A stretch of 64,000 nucleotides of DNA from Ovis canadensis (GCF_042477335.2 NC_091251.1:37108501-37172500); one strand, 5' to 3'. Shown: positions 30,642 to 50,079, counted from the first letter of the stretch. A program made the numbers and translations. Notes: generated by a model from the letters alone, not told the origin.

Positions 30642-31149
30642 CCTCTAACCACCTGTCTGCAACCCCATTCCTGACTGTGTCTACAGCAAATCAGGAGAGA
30701 TTTGAAAAGAGAAAAATTTAAACTGCAGATCCTGCAAACTCGGAATAAAATTAAGTAGCCTCTCTCTGAGTTCCTTCCTGAACAAAGGAAAAAGGGTCCA
30801 TTCTATTTCCCTGGTGACTCAGATGGTAAAGAATCCGCCTGCAGTGTGAGACCTGGGTGCTGCTCCCTGAGTGGGAAGAGCCCCTGGAGAAGGGAACAGC
30901 TACCCACTCCAGTATTCTGGTCTGGAGAATTCTGTGGACTGTATAGTCCATGCACTGGAGAAGAGAATGGCAAACCACTTCCGTAGTCTTCGCTTGGGAA
31001 CCCTGTGAACATGTGACACTGAAAGGTGAACTCCCCAGCTAGGGTATTCCTCAGGCCTGCTTGACTTCACAGGCCACCATATCTGGCTCTCGTGAGTGAC
31101 CACACCGACATGGTTATCTGATAGGTCACAAAGAGTAGAACAAGACTGA
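30642..31149. other. Flank between PNP copy 1 and the old BovB
   Basis: A Bov-tA-like SINE (about 30809-30950) runs into BovB 5'-like text (ggcaaaccacttccgtagtc). No gene. Co-linear with 45616-46122. Confidence 0.55.
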
Positions 31150-32131
31150 GCAAATTTCACTTTGGATAGGCTAACCTGGAGGTTATAGGATTTGGAAAAA
31201 CATATAGCCCTACCAGAGAGACTCTAGGCTGCTTCAGGCCAAATTACAAGGAGGGAGCACAGCCCCACCCATCAGCAGAAAATTGGATTCAAGATTTATT
31301 GAGCATGGCCCTGCCCTTCAGAGCAAGGCTCAGTTTTCCCCACAGCCAGTCCCTCCCATCAGGAAGCCTGCACAGGTCTTTTATCCTCATCCATCAAGAG
31401 GGCAGTCAGAATGGAAACCATAACCACAGAAAACTAACGAAAATGATCACATGGATCACAGCCTCCTGTAACTCAGTGAAACTATAAGCCAGGCAGTGTA
31501 GGGCCACCCAAGACAGATGAGTCATGGTAGAACGTTTTGACAAAATGTGGTCCATTGGAGAAGGGAATGGCAAACCACTTCAGCATTCTTGCCTTGCAAA
31601 CCCCATGAATAGTATGAAAAGACAAAAAGATAAGACACTGAAAGATGAAGCCCCCAGATTGGTAGGTGTACAACAGGCTGCTGGAGAAGAGAGGAGAAAT
31701 AGCTCCAGAAAGAATGAAGAGGCTGAGCCAAAGCAGAACCTGGAATGTAAGGTTCATGAATCAAGGTAAATTGGAAGTGGTCAAATAGGGGATGGCAAGA
31801 ATGAGCATTAATCTTTTAGGAATCAGTGAACTGAAATGAATGGGAATGGATGAATTTAATTCGGAAGACCAACTACTGTGGGCAAGACTGTCTTAGAAGA
31901 AATGAAGTAGCCCTCATAGTCAACAAGAGTCTGGAATGCAATACTTGGGTGCAATCTCAAACATGACCAGAAGGGGCTCAGTTCGTTTCCAAGGCAAACC
32001 ATTCAATATCACAGTAATCCAAATCTATGTCCTGGCCACTAATGCTAAAGAAGCTGCTGTTGACTGGTTCTATGAAGACCTACAAGACCTTTCAGAACTA
32101 ACACCAAAATAAGATGTCTTTTTCATCATAG

Positions 32132-35100
32132 GTAGGTAAGATGGTAGGTGGGCAGACACACTGAAACCATACTCACAGAAAACTAGTCAATCTAATCACA
32201 CTAGGACCACAGCCTTGTCTAACTCAATGAAACCAAGCCATGGCCACGGGGCAACCCAAGACGGGTGGGTCATGGTGGAGAGGTCTGACCGAATGTGGTC
32301 CACTGGAGAAGGGAATGGCAAACCACTTCAGTATTCTTGCCTTGAGAACTCCACAAACAGTATGAAAAGGCATTATGATAGGATACTGAAACAGGAACTC
32401 CCCAGGTCAGTAGGTGCCAAATATGCTACTGGAGATCAGTGGAGAAATAACTCAAGAAAGAATGAAGGGATGGAGCCAAAGCAAAAACAATACCCAGCGG
32501 TGGATGTGACTAGTGATAGAAGCAAGGTCCGATGCTGTAAAGAGCAATATTGCATAGGAACCTGGAATGTCAGGCCCATGAATCAAGGCAAATTAGAAGT
32601 GGTCAAACAAGAGATGGCAAGGGTGAACATTGACATTCTAAGAATCAGCGAACTAAAATGGACTGGAATGAATGAATTTAACTCAGATGACTATTATATC
32701 TACTACCGCGGGCAGGAATCCCTCAGAAGGAATGGAGTAGCCATCATGATCAACAAAAGAGTCTGAAATGCAGTACATGGATGCAACTCAAAAACGACAG
32801 AATGATCTCTGTTCGTCTCCAAGGCAAACCAATCAACAATATCACAGTTATCCAAGTCTATGCTCCAACCAGTAATGCTGAAGAAGCTGAAGTTGAACGG
32901 TTTTATGAAGACCTACAAGACCTTTTAGAACTAACACCCCAAAAATGATGTCCTTTTCATTATAGGGGACTGGAATGCAAAAGTAGGAGGTCAAGAAACA
33001 CCTGGAGTAACAGGCAAATTTGGCCTTGGAATGTGGAATGAAGCAGGGCAAAGACTAATAGCATTTTGCCAAGAAAATGTACTGGTCATAGCAAACACCC
33101 TCTTCCAACAACACCAGAGAAGACTCTACACATGGACATCACCAGATGGTCAACACCGAAATCAGATTGATTATATTCTTTGCAGCCAAAGATGGAGAAG
33201 CTCTATACAGTCAACAAAAACAAGACCAGGAGCTGACTGTGGCTCAGATCATGAACTCCTTATTACCAAATTCAGACTCAAATTGAAGAAAGTAGGGAAA
33301 ACCACTAGACCATTCAGGTATGACCTAAATCAAATCCCTTATGATTATACAGTGGAAATGAGAAATAGATTTAAGGGCCTAGATCTGATAGATAGAGTGC
33401 CTGATGAATTATGGAACGAGGTTCGTGACATTGTACAGGAGACAGGGATCAAGACCATCCCCATGGAAAAGAAATGCAAAAAAGCAAAATGGCTGTCTGA
33501 GGAGGCCTTACAAATAGCTGTTAAGAGAAGAGAGGTGAAAAGCAAAGGAGAAAAGGAAAGATATAAGCATCTGAATGCAGAGTTCCAAAGAATAGCAAGA
33601 AGAGATAAGATAGCCTTCTTCAGCAATCAATGCAAAGAAATAGAGGAAAACAACAGAATGGGAAAGACTAGAGATCTCTTCAAGAAAATTAGAGATACCA
33701 AGGGAACATTTCATGCAAAGATGGGCTCGATAAAAGACAGAAATGGTCTGGACCTAACAGAAGCAGAAGATATTAAGAAGAGGTGGCAAGAATACACAGA
33801 AGAACTGTACAAAAAAGATCTTTACTACCCAGATAATGATGATGATGTGATCACTAATCTAGAGCCAGACATCCTGGAATGTGAAGTCAAGTGGGCCTTA
33901 GAAAGCATCACTACGAACAAAGCTAGTGGAGGTGATGGAATTCCAGTTGAGCTGTTTCAAATCCTGAAAGATGATGCTGTGAAAGTGCTGCACTCAATAT
34001 GCCAGCAAATTTGGAAAACTCAGCAGTGGCCACAGGACTGGAAAAGGTCAGTTTCCATTCCAATTCCAAAGAAAGGCAATGCCAAAGAATGCTCAGACTA
34101 CCGCACAATTGCACTCATCTCACACGCTAGCAAAGTAATGCTCAAAATTCTTCAAGACAGGCTTCAGTGATACGTGAACCATGAATTTCCAGATGTTCAA
34201 GCTGGTTTTAGAAAAGGCAGAGGAATCAGAGATCAAATTGCCAACATCCGCTGGATCATGGAAAAAGCAAGAGAGTTCCAGAAAAACATCTATTTCTGCT
34301 TTATTGACTATGCCAAAGCCTTTGAATGTGTGGATCACAATAGACTGTGGAAAATTCTGAAAGAGATGGGAATACCAGACCACCTGACCTGCTTCTTGAG
34401 AAATCTGTTAGTAGGTCAGGAAGCAGCAGTCAGAACTGGACATGGAACAACAGATTGGTTCCAAATAGGAAAAGGGGTACGTCAAGGCTGTATACTGTCA
34501 CCCTGCTTATTTAACTTATATGCAGAGTACATCATGAGAAACGCTGGGCTGGAAGAAACACAAGCTGGAATCGAGATTGTCGGGAGAAATATCAATCACC
34601 TCAGATATGCAGATGACACCACCCTTATGGCAGAAAGTGAAGAGGAACTAAACAGCCTCTTGATGAAAGTGAAAGAGGAGAGTGAAAAAGTTGTCCTAAA
34701 GCTCAACATTCAGAAAACAAAGATCATGATATCCAGTCCCATCACTTCATGGGAAATAGATGGGGAAACAGTGGAAACAGCGTCAGACTTTATTTTTGGG
34801 GACTCCAAAATCACTGCAGATGGTAATTGCAGCCATGAAATTAAAAGACGCTTACTCCTTGGAAGAAAAGTTATGACGAACCTAGATAGCATATTGAAAA
34901 GGAGAGATGTTGCTTTGCCGACTAAGGTCGGTCTTGTCAAGGCTATGGTTTATCCTGTGTTCATGTATGGATGTGAGAGTTGGACTGTGAAGAAGGCTGA
35001 GTGCCGAAGAATTGATGCTTTTGAACTGTGGTGTTGGGGAAGACTCTTGAGAGTCCCTTGGACTGCAAGGAGATCCAACCAATCCATTCTGAAGGAGACC

Positions 35101-35381
35101 AGCCATGGCATTTCTTTGGAAGGAATGATGCTAAAGCTGAAGCTCCAGTACTTTGGCCACCCAATGCTAAGAGTTGACTCATTGGAAAAGACTGATGCTG
35201 GGAGGGATTGGGGGCAGGAGGAGAAGGGGACGACAGAGGATGAGATGGCTGGATGGCATCACTGACTCGATGGACATGAATCTGAGTGAACTCCAGGAGT
35301 TGGTGATGGCCAGGGAGGCCTGGCCTGCTGCGATTCATGGGGTCGCAAAGAGTCGGACACGACTGAGCGACTGAACTGAAC
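32132..35381 (+). mobile_element. Nearly full-length young BovB, nested in the old BovB
   Basis: 3.25 kb with the endonuclease (GTWNVR at about 32558; GDWNAKVG at 32967-32990; SDHELL at 33247-33264), the linker, the reverse transcriptase palm (FIDYAKAFECVDH; YADD at about 34606-34617), the C-terminal CESWTVKKAE region and the gaactgaactgaac 3' end. The frame is broken by a TGA at 32764, a -1/+1 pair between about 32785 and 32950, a TGA at 34168 and a 2-bp loss near 35189, so it is not autonomous. An imperfect 10-bp TSD (32122-32131, 35382-35391) flanks it. Absent from unit 2. Confidence 0.92.
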
Positions 35382-37299
35382 TTCATCAAAGGGGATTAGA
35401 ATGCACAAGTAGGAAGTCAAAAGATACCTGGAGTAATGGGCAAGTTTGGCTTTGGAGTACAAAATGAAGCAGGACAAAGGCTAACAGAGTTTTGACCAGA
35501 GAACGCACTGACCATAGCATACACTCTTCCTACAGCACAAGAAAGGCTCTACACGTGGACATCACCAGAGGGTCAATATAAAAATCTGATTTTTTTTGCA
35601 GCTCAAGATGGAGAAGCTCTAAACAGTCAGCAAAACAAGACCTGGAGCTGACTGTGGCTCAGATCATGAGCTCCCTGTTGGAAAATCCAGGCTTAAATTG
35701 AAGAAAGTAGGGGAAATCATTAGGCCATTCAGGTCTCACCTAGATCAAATCCCTTACGATTATACAGTGGAAGTGACAAACAGATTCAAGGGATTAGATC
35801 TGATAGAAAGAGTACCTGAAGAACTATGGACAGAGGTTTGTAACATTGTACAGGAGGCAGTGATCAAAACCATACCCAACAAGGAAATACAACAGGCAAA
35901 ATGGTTGTCTGAGGAGGCCTTACAGATAGCTGAGAAGCGAAGAGAAGCGAAAGGCAAAGGAGAAAAGGAAAGATGTGCTGATCTGAATGCAGAGTTCCAA
36001 AGAATATCAAGGAGAGATAAGAAAGCCTTCTTAAGTGAATGATGCAAAGAAAGAGAGGAAAACAATAGAATGGGAAAGGCTAGAGGTCTCTTCTATGTAC
36101 ATCAAGGCTGTATATTTTCATGCTGCTTATTTAACTTCTATGCAGAGCACATAGAAAATAGAAAATTAGAGATAACAGGGGAATATTTCATGCAAAGATG
36201 GGCACAACAAACGACAGAAACGGTATGGACCTAAAAGAAGAAGATAAGAGATGGTAAGAATACACAGAAGAGCTATACAAAAAAGATCTTAATGACCCAG
36301 ATAAACATGACGCTGTGGTCACTCACCTAGAGCCAGATATGGTGGACTGCAAAGTCAAGTGGGCCTTAGGAAGCATCACTATTAACAAAGTTAGTAAAGG
36401 TGATGGAATTCTAGCTGAGCTATTTCAAATCCTAAAAGATGATGCTGTGAAAGTGCTGCGCTCAATATGCCAGCAAAATTGGGAAACTCAGCAGTGGCCA
36501 TAAGACTGGAAAAGCTCAGTTTTCATTCTAATCCCAAAGAAGGGCAATGCCAAAGAATGTTCAAATTACCCCACAATTGCACTCATTTCACATGCTGGCA
36601 AGGTAATTCTCAAAATCCTTCAAGTCAAACTTCAACAATATGTGAACTGAGAACTTTCAGATGCACAAACTGGATTTAGTAAAGGCAAAGGAATCAGAGA
36701 TCAAATTGCCAACATCCACTGGATTGTAGAAAAAGCAAGAGAATTCCAGAAAAACATGTACTTCTGCTTCATTGACTACACCAAAGCCTTTGACTGTGTG
36801 GATCACAGCAAACTGAGGAATATTCTTGAAGAGAGGGGAATGCCAGACCACCTTACCAGAAACCTGTATGCGGATGAAAAAGCAACAGTTAGAACCAGAC
36901 ATGGAACAACAGACTGGTTCAAACTTGGGAAAGGTGTACATCAAGGCTATATATTTTCACCCTGCTTATTTAACTTCTATGCAGAGTACGTCATATGAAA
37001 TACTGGGCTGGATGAAATGCAAGCTGGAATCAAGATTGCCTGAAGAAATAGCAATAACTTCAGATATGCAGATGTCCCATCACTTGCACATCATTGGATG
37101 GGGAACCAATGGAAACAGTGACAGACTATTTTCTTGGGCTCCAAAACCCCTGCAGCCAGTGAGTGCAGCCATGAAATTAAAAGATGCCTGCACTTTCAAA
37201 GAAAAGCTATGACAAAGTAGACAGCATATTAAAAAGCAGAGACATCACTTTGCTGACAAAAGGTCTAGCCAAAGTTAGTCAAAGGTCCGTATAGTCAAA

Positions 37300-37430
37300 G
37301 ACTACTTGTTTTTCCAGTAGTCATGTAAGGATGTGAGAGTTGGACCATAAGGAAGACTGAGCACCAAAGAATTGATGCTTTTGAATTGTGTTGCTGGAGA
37401 AGACTCTTGAGAGTGTCTTGGACTGTAAGA
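37300..37430 (+). other. Duplication junction: hybrid BovB
   Basis: Left of about 37325 the sequence shares with 48960-49040 the extra aaagttagtcaaagg block that BovB A lacks. From about 37325 it shares with 21405-21450 the gtaaggatgtgagagttgga..aggaagactgagcac text and later the missing aagg before gatcaaacc. The switch within BovB is the crossover of the tandem duplication. Confidence 0.85.
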
Positions 37431-37735
37431 TCAAACCAGTCAATTCCAATGGAAATCAATCCTGAGTATCCATTGGAAGGATGGATACTGAAGCTGAAGC
37501 TTTTGGGTACCTGATGTGAAAACCTGATTCAGTGGAAAAGACCCTGATGTTGGGAAAGATGGAAGGCAAAACAAGGGGGCAACAGAGGATGATTTGGTTG
37601 GACGGCATCACTGACTCAACGGACATGAGTTTGAGCAACCTCCAGGAGACAGTGAAGGACAGGGAAGCCTGGTGTGCTGCAGTCCCTGGGGTTGCAGAGT
37701 TGGACACCACTTGGAGACTGAACAACAAAATGTCT

Positions 37736-38795
37736 GTAGGGAACTGTAAGGCCCTTGAGAGGAAAAGACCATTTTTATATTCTGTACTTAACATTCTCTT
37801 AGCTCAGTGTTAAACAAATATTCACTAATTTTATGAAAAGAAGAATGGATGAAAGGAAGAATAGTCATAGTGCCCCTCCAGAATGCTTTTTGTGTTGGGT
37901 TCAGCTAAGTAGGTCAGTTACCAAACAAAGGATTATTTATAAGAGTTCTGGAAAGCTTTCCTGCCAAAATTTCTCTTCCACATTATACTACTACTAGTTG
38001 AAATGTTACCACTGTTGGAGGCTCACCCAGCTCTACCCTCTCCCAAAAGGCAAACAGGCCTGAGGAGGTGGGAGTAGTATGTCTTTCAAACATGCCAGTC
38101 AGCTGAATGCAAACTGAGAAGCACAACAAGTTCAGTGAGTTCAGTGAGCCAACAAGTCACGCCTGGGCTTATGTCACGGGGAAGTGCTGATCAAGCAGAG
38201 TGAAAAGAAAGGCTAATGTCCAGGAAAAAGCAATAGGAGGAAAGGGGGTGGTCCGAGAGGCCAGGGTATGAGTCAGCCTCGCAAGGGCTGGCAGCAGTCT
38301 CGTCAGCAGTGGCATGGCAAGCAGCAGAGAAAAGGGTATTTGCCATTGCACTGTGAGAATGGAGGGAAGGGGTGTATGGCTGCCGTGAATTATGGCAGAT
38401 GTTTGGGTGAGGGAACTGAAGGAAATCAATAGGAAATACAACTAGGACTTAACAAGGAAGTGGCAACGATGGAACACAAGCTGAGATCAGTGAACTAATT
38501 CAGATACTCACAAGCAGACAGAAACTACCAGAAAGCAAAGGGGCAGAGGAAGACTGATCCGAGGAAAGTAGCCATCAGGTGCCAGAAGTTAGCCTTTCCT
38601 TATCTTCTAGCACGTCCTCTCACTTTCACCTCTTTGCCTCTGCTTCATCCTACCCTGAATTCACATACCCCCTCATCTCAGTTCTTTGCTGTCTGAGAAG
38701 CAGCAGAGTCAAACAAAATATGGTCTCGTGATTGGTTTCATGTCACTCTCGGTCCATATCCCAACCTTATCCCAAACTACATAAAAATGAAGAAT
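37736..38795. other. 3' flank of PNP copy 2
   Basis: No exon recognised. Matches 21819-22870 apart from scattered substitutions and small indels, for example one extra ttcagtgag unit near 38130. Confidence 0.5.
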
Positions 38796-38812
38796 CGTAT
38801 TTCATCTTTCTC

Positions 38813-38818
38813 TTTATT
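38813..38818 (-). promoter_or_regulatory. Poly(A) signal of PNP copy 2
   Basis: A single AATAAA on the minus strand, about 400 nt past the stop codon. The second signal present in copy 1 is lost here by substitutions (38796-38801). Confidence 0.6.
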
Positions 38819-39214
38819 CTCAAAATACAATAGCATAAAAATCCAAAAGGAATAGGTTATTTCCTGTGTGGTCTCCAGTGCTCTGAGGCAGAACTGAGCC
38901 CAGAGGAATGTGAGAGGACCATCTTAAGCCAGTAATAGTTACTGTCTGAGCTCGAGGGCCCCAAACCAAATCCCTGGATGTGTGCTGGGGCTTGGGCTCC
39001 AGTTCTTGCAGAGGAATAGGAGTGGAAATCATTTTGAGATGACAAACAGACCAGAAGAGCGCTCAGCAGCAGTAAGGTCTGGTGGGAGAAGCCGGGAAGG
39101 TGACCCTCCTTTCTGCCGCCAACTAAGGCAGAAGCATGTGTCTCCAGCAAGGGCTGAAGTAGGTAGCAGCTCCTCGGATCCCATAATGGAGAGGCCAACC
39201 CACGCCGGGGCTGG

Positions 39215-45208
<5,994 letters not shown>

Positions 45209-45520
45209 GGTCCCGAAGACGCCGTCTCGATGAGTTTGCCCTTCTCCGTTCATATCGGCTCCGCTGAGCTCAGCCGGCTTCAGTCACCGAGTGTTATCCA
45301 CACAGTTAGCACACTGTTTGCACCGCGCTGGCTCATTATATCCCCAGCGCCAGAGTCCCCAGCCAATGGCAAGCGAGTACGCAGCCGGCCTCGTTTCCAT
45401 GGTGACCCACCCCGACTCAATAGCCCCGGGCAAGGCGTTCACCCGCTGTATCTTTCTCCAGCAGCACTCTAACTTAGGAGGAGGGGGTAGGGGAGACGGG
45501 GCGGAGGGAGGTGGGAGCAT
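45209..45520 (-). promoter_or_regulatory. PNP copy 2 5' UTR and promoter
   Basis: TATA-like ATATAATG on the minus strand at 45334-45341, 133 nt before the start codon, and an inverted CCAAT box at 45363-45367, the same spacing as copy 1. No L1 lies upstream in this copy. Confidence 0.6.
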
Positions 45521-45615
45521 CCAGTGTTGTATCTCTGCACCCAGTCCTTACAGCACGTCGGGTTTCCAGCTTGGAAGCCTGTGCGGGAAGAAGACTAGAA
45601 GTCCCTGAGGACAGC

Positions 45616-46122
45616 CTCTAACCACCTGTCTGCAACCCCATTCCTGACTGTGTCTACAGCAAATCAGGAGAGATTTGAAAAGAGAAAAATTTAAACCTTA
45701 GACCCTGCAAACTCGGAATAAAATTAAGTAGTCTCTCTCTGAGTTCCTTCCTGAACAAAGGAAAAAGGGTCCATTCTACATCCCTGGTGACTCAGATGGT
45801 AAAGAATCCGCCTGCAGTGCGAGACCTGGGCGCTGCTCCCTGAGTGGGAAGAGCCCCTGGAGAAGGGAACAGCTACCCACTCCAGTATTCTGGTCTGGAG
45901 AATTCCGTGGACTGTATAGTCCATGCACTGGAGAAGAGAATGGCAAACCACTTCCGTAGTCTTCGCTTGGGAACGCGGTGAACATGTGACACTGAAAGGT
46001 GAACTCCCCAGCTAGGGTATTCCTCAGGCCTGCTTGACTTCACAGGCCACCATATCTGGCTCTCGTGAGTGACCACACCGACATGGTTATCTGATAGGTC
46101 ACAAAGAGTAGAACAGGACTGA
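45616..46122. other. Flank between PNP copy 2 and BovB B
   Basis: Counterpart of 30642-31149: a Bov-tA-like SINE (about 45782-45925) then BovB 5'-like text. No gene. Confidence 0.55.
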
Positions 46123-49100
46123 GCAAATTTCACTTTGGATAGGCTAACCTGGAGGTTATAGGATTTGGAAAAACATATAGCCCTACCAGAGAGACTCTAG
46201 GCTGCTTCAGGCCAAATTACAAGGAGGGAGCACAGCCCCACCCATCAGCAGAAAATTGGATTCAAGATTTATTGAGCATGGCCCTGCCCTTCAGAGCAAG
46301 GCTCAGTTTTCCCCACAGCCAGTCCCTCCCATCAGGAAGCCTGCACAGGCCTTTTATCCTCATCCATCAAGAGGGCAGTCAGAATGAAAACCATAACCAC
46401 AGTAGACTAACCAAAACGATCACATGGATCACAGCCTCCTGTAACTCAGTGAAACTATAAGCCAGGCAGTGTAGGGCCACCCAAGACAGATGAGTCATGG
46501 TAGAATGTTTTGACAAAATGTGGTCCATTGGAGAAGGGAATGGCAAACCACTTCAGCGTTCTTGCCTTGCAAACCCCATGAATAGTATGAAAAGACAGAA
46601 AGATAAGACACTGAAAGATGAAGCCCCCAGATTGGTAGGTGTACAACAGGCTGCTGGAGAAGAGAGGAGAAATAGCTCCAGAAAGAATGAAGAGGCTGAG
46701 CCAAAGCAGAACCTGGAATGTAAGGTTCATGAATCAAGGTAAATTGGAAGTGGTCAAATAGGGGATGGCAAGAGTGAGCATTAACCTTTTAGGAATCAGT
46801 GAACTGAAATGAATGGGAATGGATGAATTTAATTCGGAAGACCAACTACTGTGGGCAAGACTGTCTTAGAAGAAATGAAGTAGCCCTCATAGTCAACAAA
46901 AGAGTCTGAAATGCAATACTTGGGTGCAATCTCAAACATGACCAGAAGGGGCTCAGTTTGTTTCCAAGGCAAACCATTCAATATCACAGTAATCCAAGTC
47001 TATGTTCCAGCCACTAATGTTGAAGAAGCTGATGCTGAAGAAGCTGTAGGTCTTTGAAGACCTACAAGACCTTTTAGAACTAACACCAAAAAAAGATGTC
47101 CTTTTCATCATAGGGGATTAGAATGCAAAGTAGGAAGTCAAAAGATACCTGGAGTAATGGGCAAGTTTGGCTTTGGAGTACAAAATGAAGCAGGACAAAG
47201 ACTAACAGAGTTTTGACCAGAGAACGCACTGGCCATAGCATACACTCTTCCTACAGCACAAGAAAGGCTCTACACGTGGACATCATCAGATGGTCAATAT
47301 CAAAATCTGATTTTTTTTGCAGCTCAAGATGGAGAAGCTCTAAACAGTCAGCAAAACAAGACCTGGAGCTGACTGTGGCTCAGATCATGAACTCCCTGTT
47401 GGAAAATCCAGGCTTAAATTGAAGAAAGTGGGGGAAATCATTAGGCCATTCAGGTCTCACCTAGATCAAATCCCTTACGATTATACAGTGGAAGTGACAA
47501 ACAGATTCAAGGGATTAGATCTGATAGAAAGAGTACCTGAAGAACTATGGACAGAGGTTTGTAACATTGTACAGGAGGCAGTGATCAAAACCATACCCAA
47601 CAAGGAAATACAACAGGCAAAATGGTTGTCTGAGGAGGCCTTACAGATAGCTGAGAAGCGAAGAGAAGTGAAAGGCAAAGGAGAAAAGGAAAGATGTGCT
47701 GATCTGAATGCAGAGTTCCAAAGAATATCAAGGAGAGATAAGAAAGCCTTCTTAAGTGAATGATGCAAAGAAAGAGAGGAAAACAATAGAATGGGAAAGG
47801 CTAGAGGTCTCTTCTATGTACATCAAGGCTGTATATTTTCATGCTGCTTATTTAACTTCTATGCAGAGCACATAGAAAATAGAAAATTAGAGATAACAGG
47901 GGAATATTTCATGCAAAGATGGGCACAACAAACGACAGAAACGGTATGGACCTAAAAGAAGAAGATAAGAGATGGTAAGAATACACAGAAGAGCTATACA
48001 AAAAAGATCTTAATGACCCAGATAAACATGACGCTGTGGTCACTCACCTAGAGCCAGATATGGTGGACTGCAAAGTCAAGTGGGCCTTAGGAAGCATCAC
48101 TATTAACAAAGTTAGTAAAGGTGATGGAATTCTAGCTGAGCTATTTCAAATCCTAAAAGATGATGCTGTGAAAGTGCTGCGCTCAATATGCCAGCAAAAT
48201 TGGGAAACTCAGCAGTGGCCATAAGACTGGAAAAGCTCAGTTTTCATTCTAATCCCAAAGAAGGGCAATGCCAAAGAATGTTCAAATTACCCCACAATTG
48301 CACTCATTTCACATGCTGGCAAGGTAATTCTCAAAATCCTTCAAGTCAAATTTCAACAATATGTGAACTGAGAACTTTCAGATGCACAAACTGGATTTAG
48401 TAAAGGCAAAGGAATCAGAGATCAAATTGCCAACATCCACTGGATTGTAGAAAAAGCAAGAGAATTCCAGAAAAACATGTACTTCTGCTTCATTGACTAC
48501 ACCAAAGCCTTTGACTGTGTGGATCACAGCAAACTGAGGAATATTCTTGAAGAGAGGGGAATGCCAGACCACCTTACCAGAAACCTGTATGCGGATGAAG
48601 AAGCAACAGTTAGAACCAGACATGGAACAACAGACTGGTTCAAACTTGGGAAAGGTGTACATCAAGGCTATATATTTTCACCCTGCTTATTTAACTTCTA
48701 TGCAGAGTACGTCATATGAAATACTGGGCTGGATGAAATGCAAGCTGGAATCAAGATTGCCTGAAGAAATAGCAATAACTTCAGATATGCAGATGTCCCA
48801 TCACTTGCCCATCACTGGATGGGGAACCAATGGAAACAGTGACAGACTATTTTCTTGGGCTCCAAAATCCCTGCAGCCAGTGAGTGCAGCCATGAAATTA
48901 AAAGATGCTTGCTCTTTGGAAGAAAAGCTATGACAAACCTAGACAGCATATTAAAAAGCAGAGACATCACTTTGCTAACAAAAGGTCTGTCTAGTCAAAG
49001 TTAGTCAAAGGTCTTTATAGTAAAAGACAACTGAAATGGTTTTTCCAGTAGTCATATAAGGATGTAAGAGTTGGACCATAAAGAAGGCTGAGCTCCAAAG

Positions 49101-49470
49101 AATTGATGCTTTCAAATTGTGTTGGAGAAGACTCTTGAGAGTCACTTGGATAGCAAGGAGATCAAACCAGTCAATCCTAAAGGAAATCACCCCTGAACAG
49201 TTATTGGAAGGACTGATGCTGAAGCTAAAGCTCTAATGCTCAGCTACCTGATGGGAAGAGCCGACTCATTGGAAAAAACTCTGACTGTGGGAAAGACTGA
49301 AGGTGGAAAGAGAAGGGTGCGACAGAGAATGAGATAGTTGGATTGTGTCTTCAGCTTAATGGACATGGGTTTGAGGAACCCTCGGAGATAGTAAAGAATA
49401 GGGAAGCCTGGAATGCTGCAGTCCATGTGTTGCAAAGAGTTGGACACATCTGAGCAACTGAACAACAATC
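46123..49470 (+). mobile_element. BovB fragment B (distal edge of the duplication)
   Basis: The uninterrupted partner of the old BovB in unit 1. Remnants of the endonuclease, linker (47419-47763) and reverse transcriptase palm (48477-48719) are readable. It has many stops. At 47810-47890 it carries a displaced extra copy of its own palm-motif segment, as does unit 1. The duplication ends at about 49000 within it; the last part (49000-49470) is single-copy. Confidence 0.85.
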
Positions 49471-49624
49471 AGGGATCTAAATCTAGACCCAGAGGAGAAG
49501 AAAATGTTTCTAGTGGCAAGAATTCCGAGATCATCACAGGAGGATGCAGCAAATCCCCTTCTCTGGGTGTTTTCAACCAAATTCCTTATGGGTATTAAGC
49601 TTTGGGATTCGGTAATGAGAAATA

Positions 49625-50068
49625 TTCCAATAGTCGTGTATGGATGTGAGAGTTGGACCATAAAGAAAGCTGAGCGCTGAAGAGTTGATGCTTTTGAACT
49701 GTGTTGTTGGAGAAGATTCTTGAGAGTCCCTTGGACTGCAAGAAGATCAAACCAGTGAATCCTAAAGGAAATCAGTCCTGAATATTCACTGGAAGGACTG
49801 ATGTTGAAGTTGACACTCCAATACTTTGGCCACCTGGTGTGAAGAACTGACTCTTTGGAAAAGACCCTGATGCTGAGAAAGATTGAAGACAGGAGGCGAA
49901 GGGAATGACAGAGGATGAGCTGGTCGGATGGCATCACCAACTCAATGGACATGAGTCTGAGTGAACTCCAGGAGTTGGTGATGGACAGGGAAGCCTGGCA
50001 TGCTGCAGTCCATGAGGTTGCAAAGAGTTGGACATGACTAAGCAACTGAACTGTACTGAACTGAACTG
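49625..50068 (+). mobile_element. Short BovB 3' end with perfect TSD
   Basis: A 5'-truncated BovB beginning at the cgtgtatggatgtgagagtt segment and ending in gaactgaactgaa, flanked by a perfect 11-bp repeat aatgagaaata (49614-49624 and 50069-50079). Confidence 0.9.
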
Positions 50069-50079
50069 AATGAGAAATA

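Larger units (their letters stand above)
31150..37735 (+). mobile_element. Old BovB of unit 1, hybrid at its 3' end
   Basis: An older, decayed BovB whose 5' boundary is soft (it may reach about 30955). It is interrupted by a younger BovB at 32132-35381 and resumes at 35392. Open remnants include the linker region (35698-36042) and the reverse transcriptase palm with FIDYTKAFDCVDH (36756-36800). From about 37325 to 37735 it matches BovB fragment A rather than its own partner in unit 2, making it a recombinant element. Confidence 0.85.

Noticed and set aside
33031-35265. Open frames of 379 and 363 codons as possible host genes
   Set aside because: They are consecutive parts of BovB ORF2 (endonuclease to reverse transcriptase) in one frame, separated by a stop, with BovB ends and a TSD around them.
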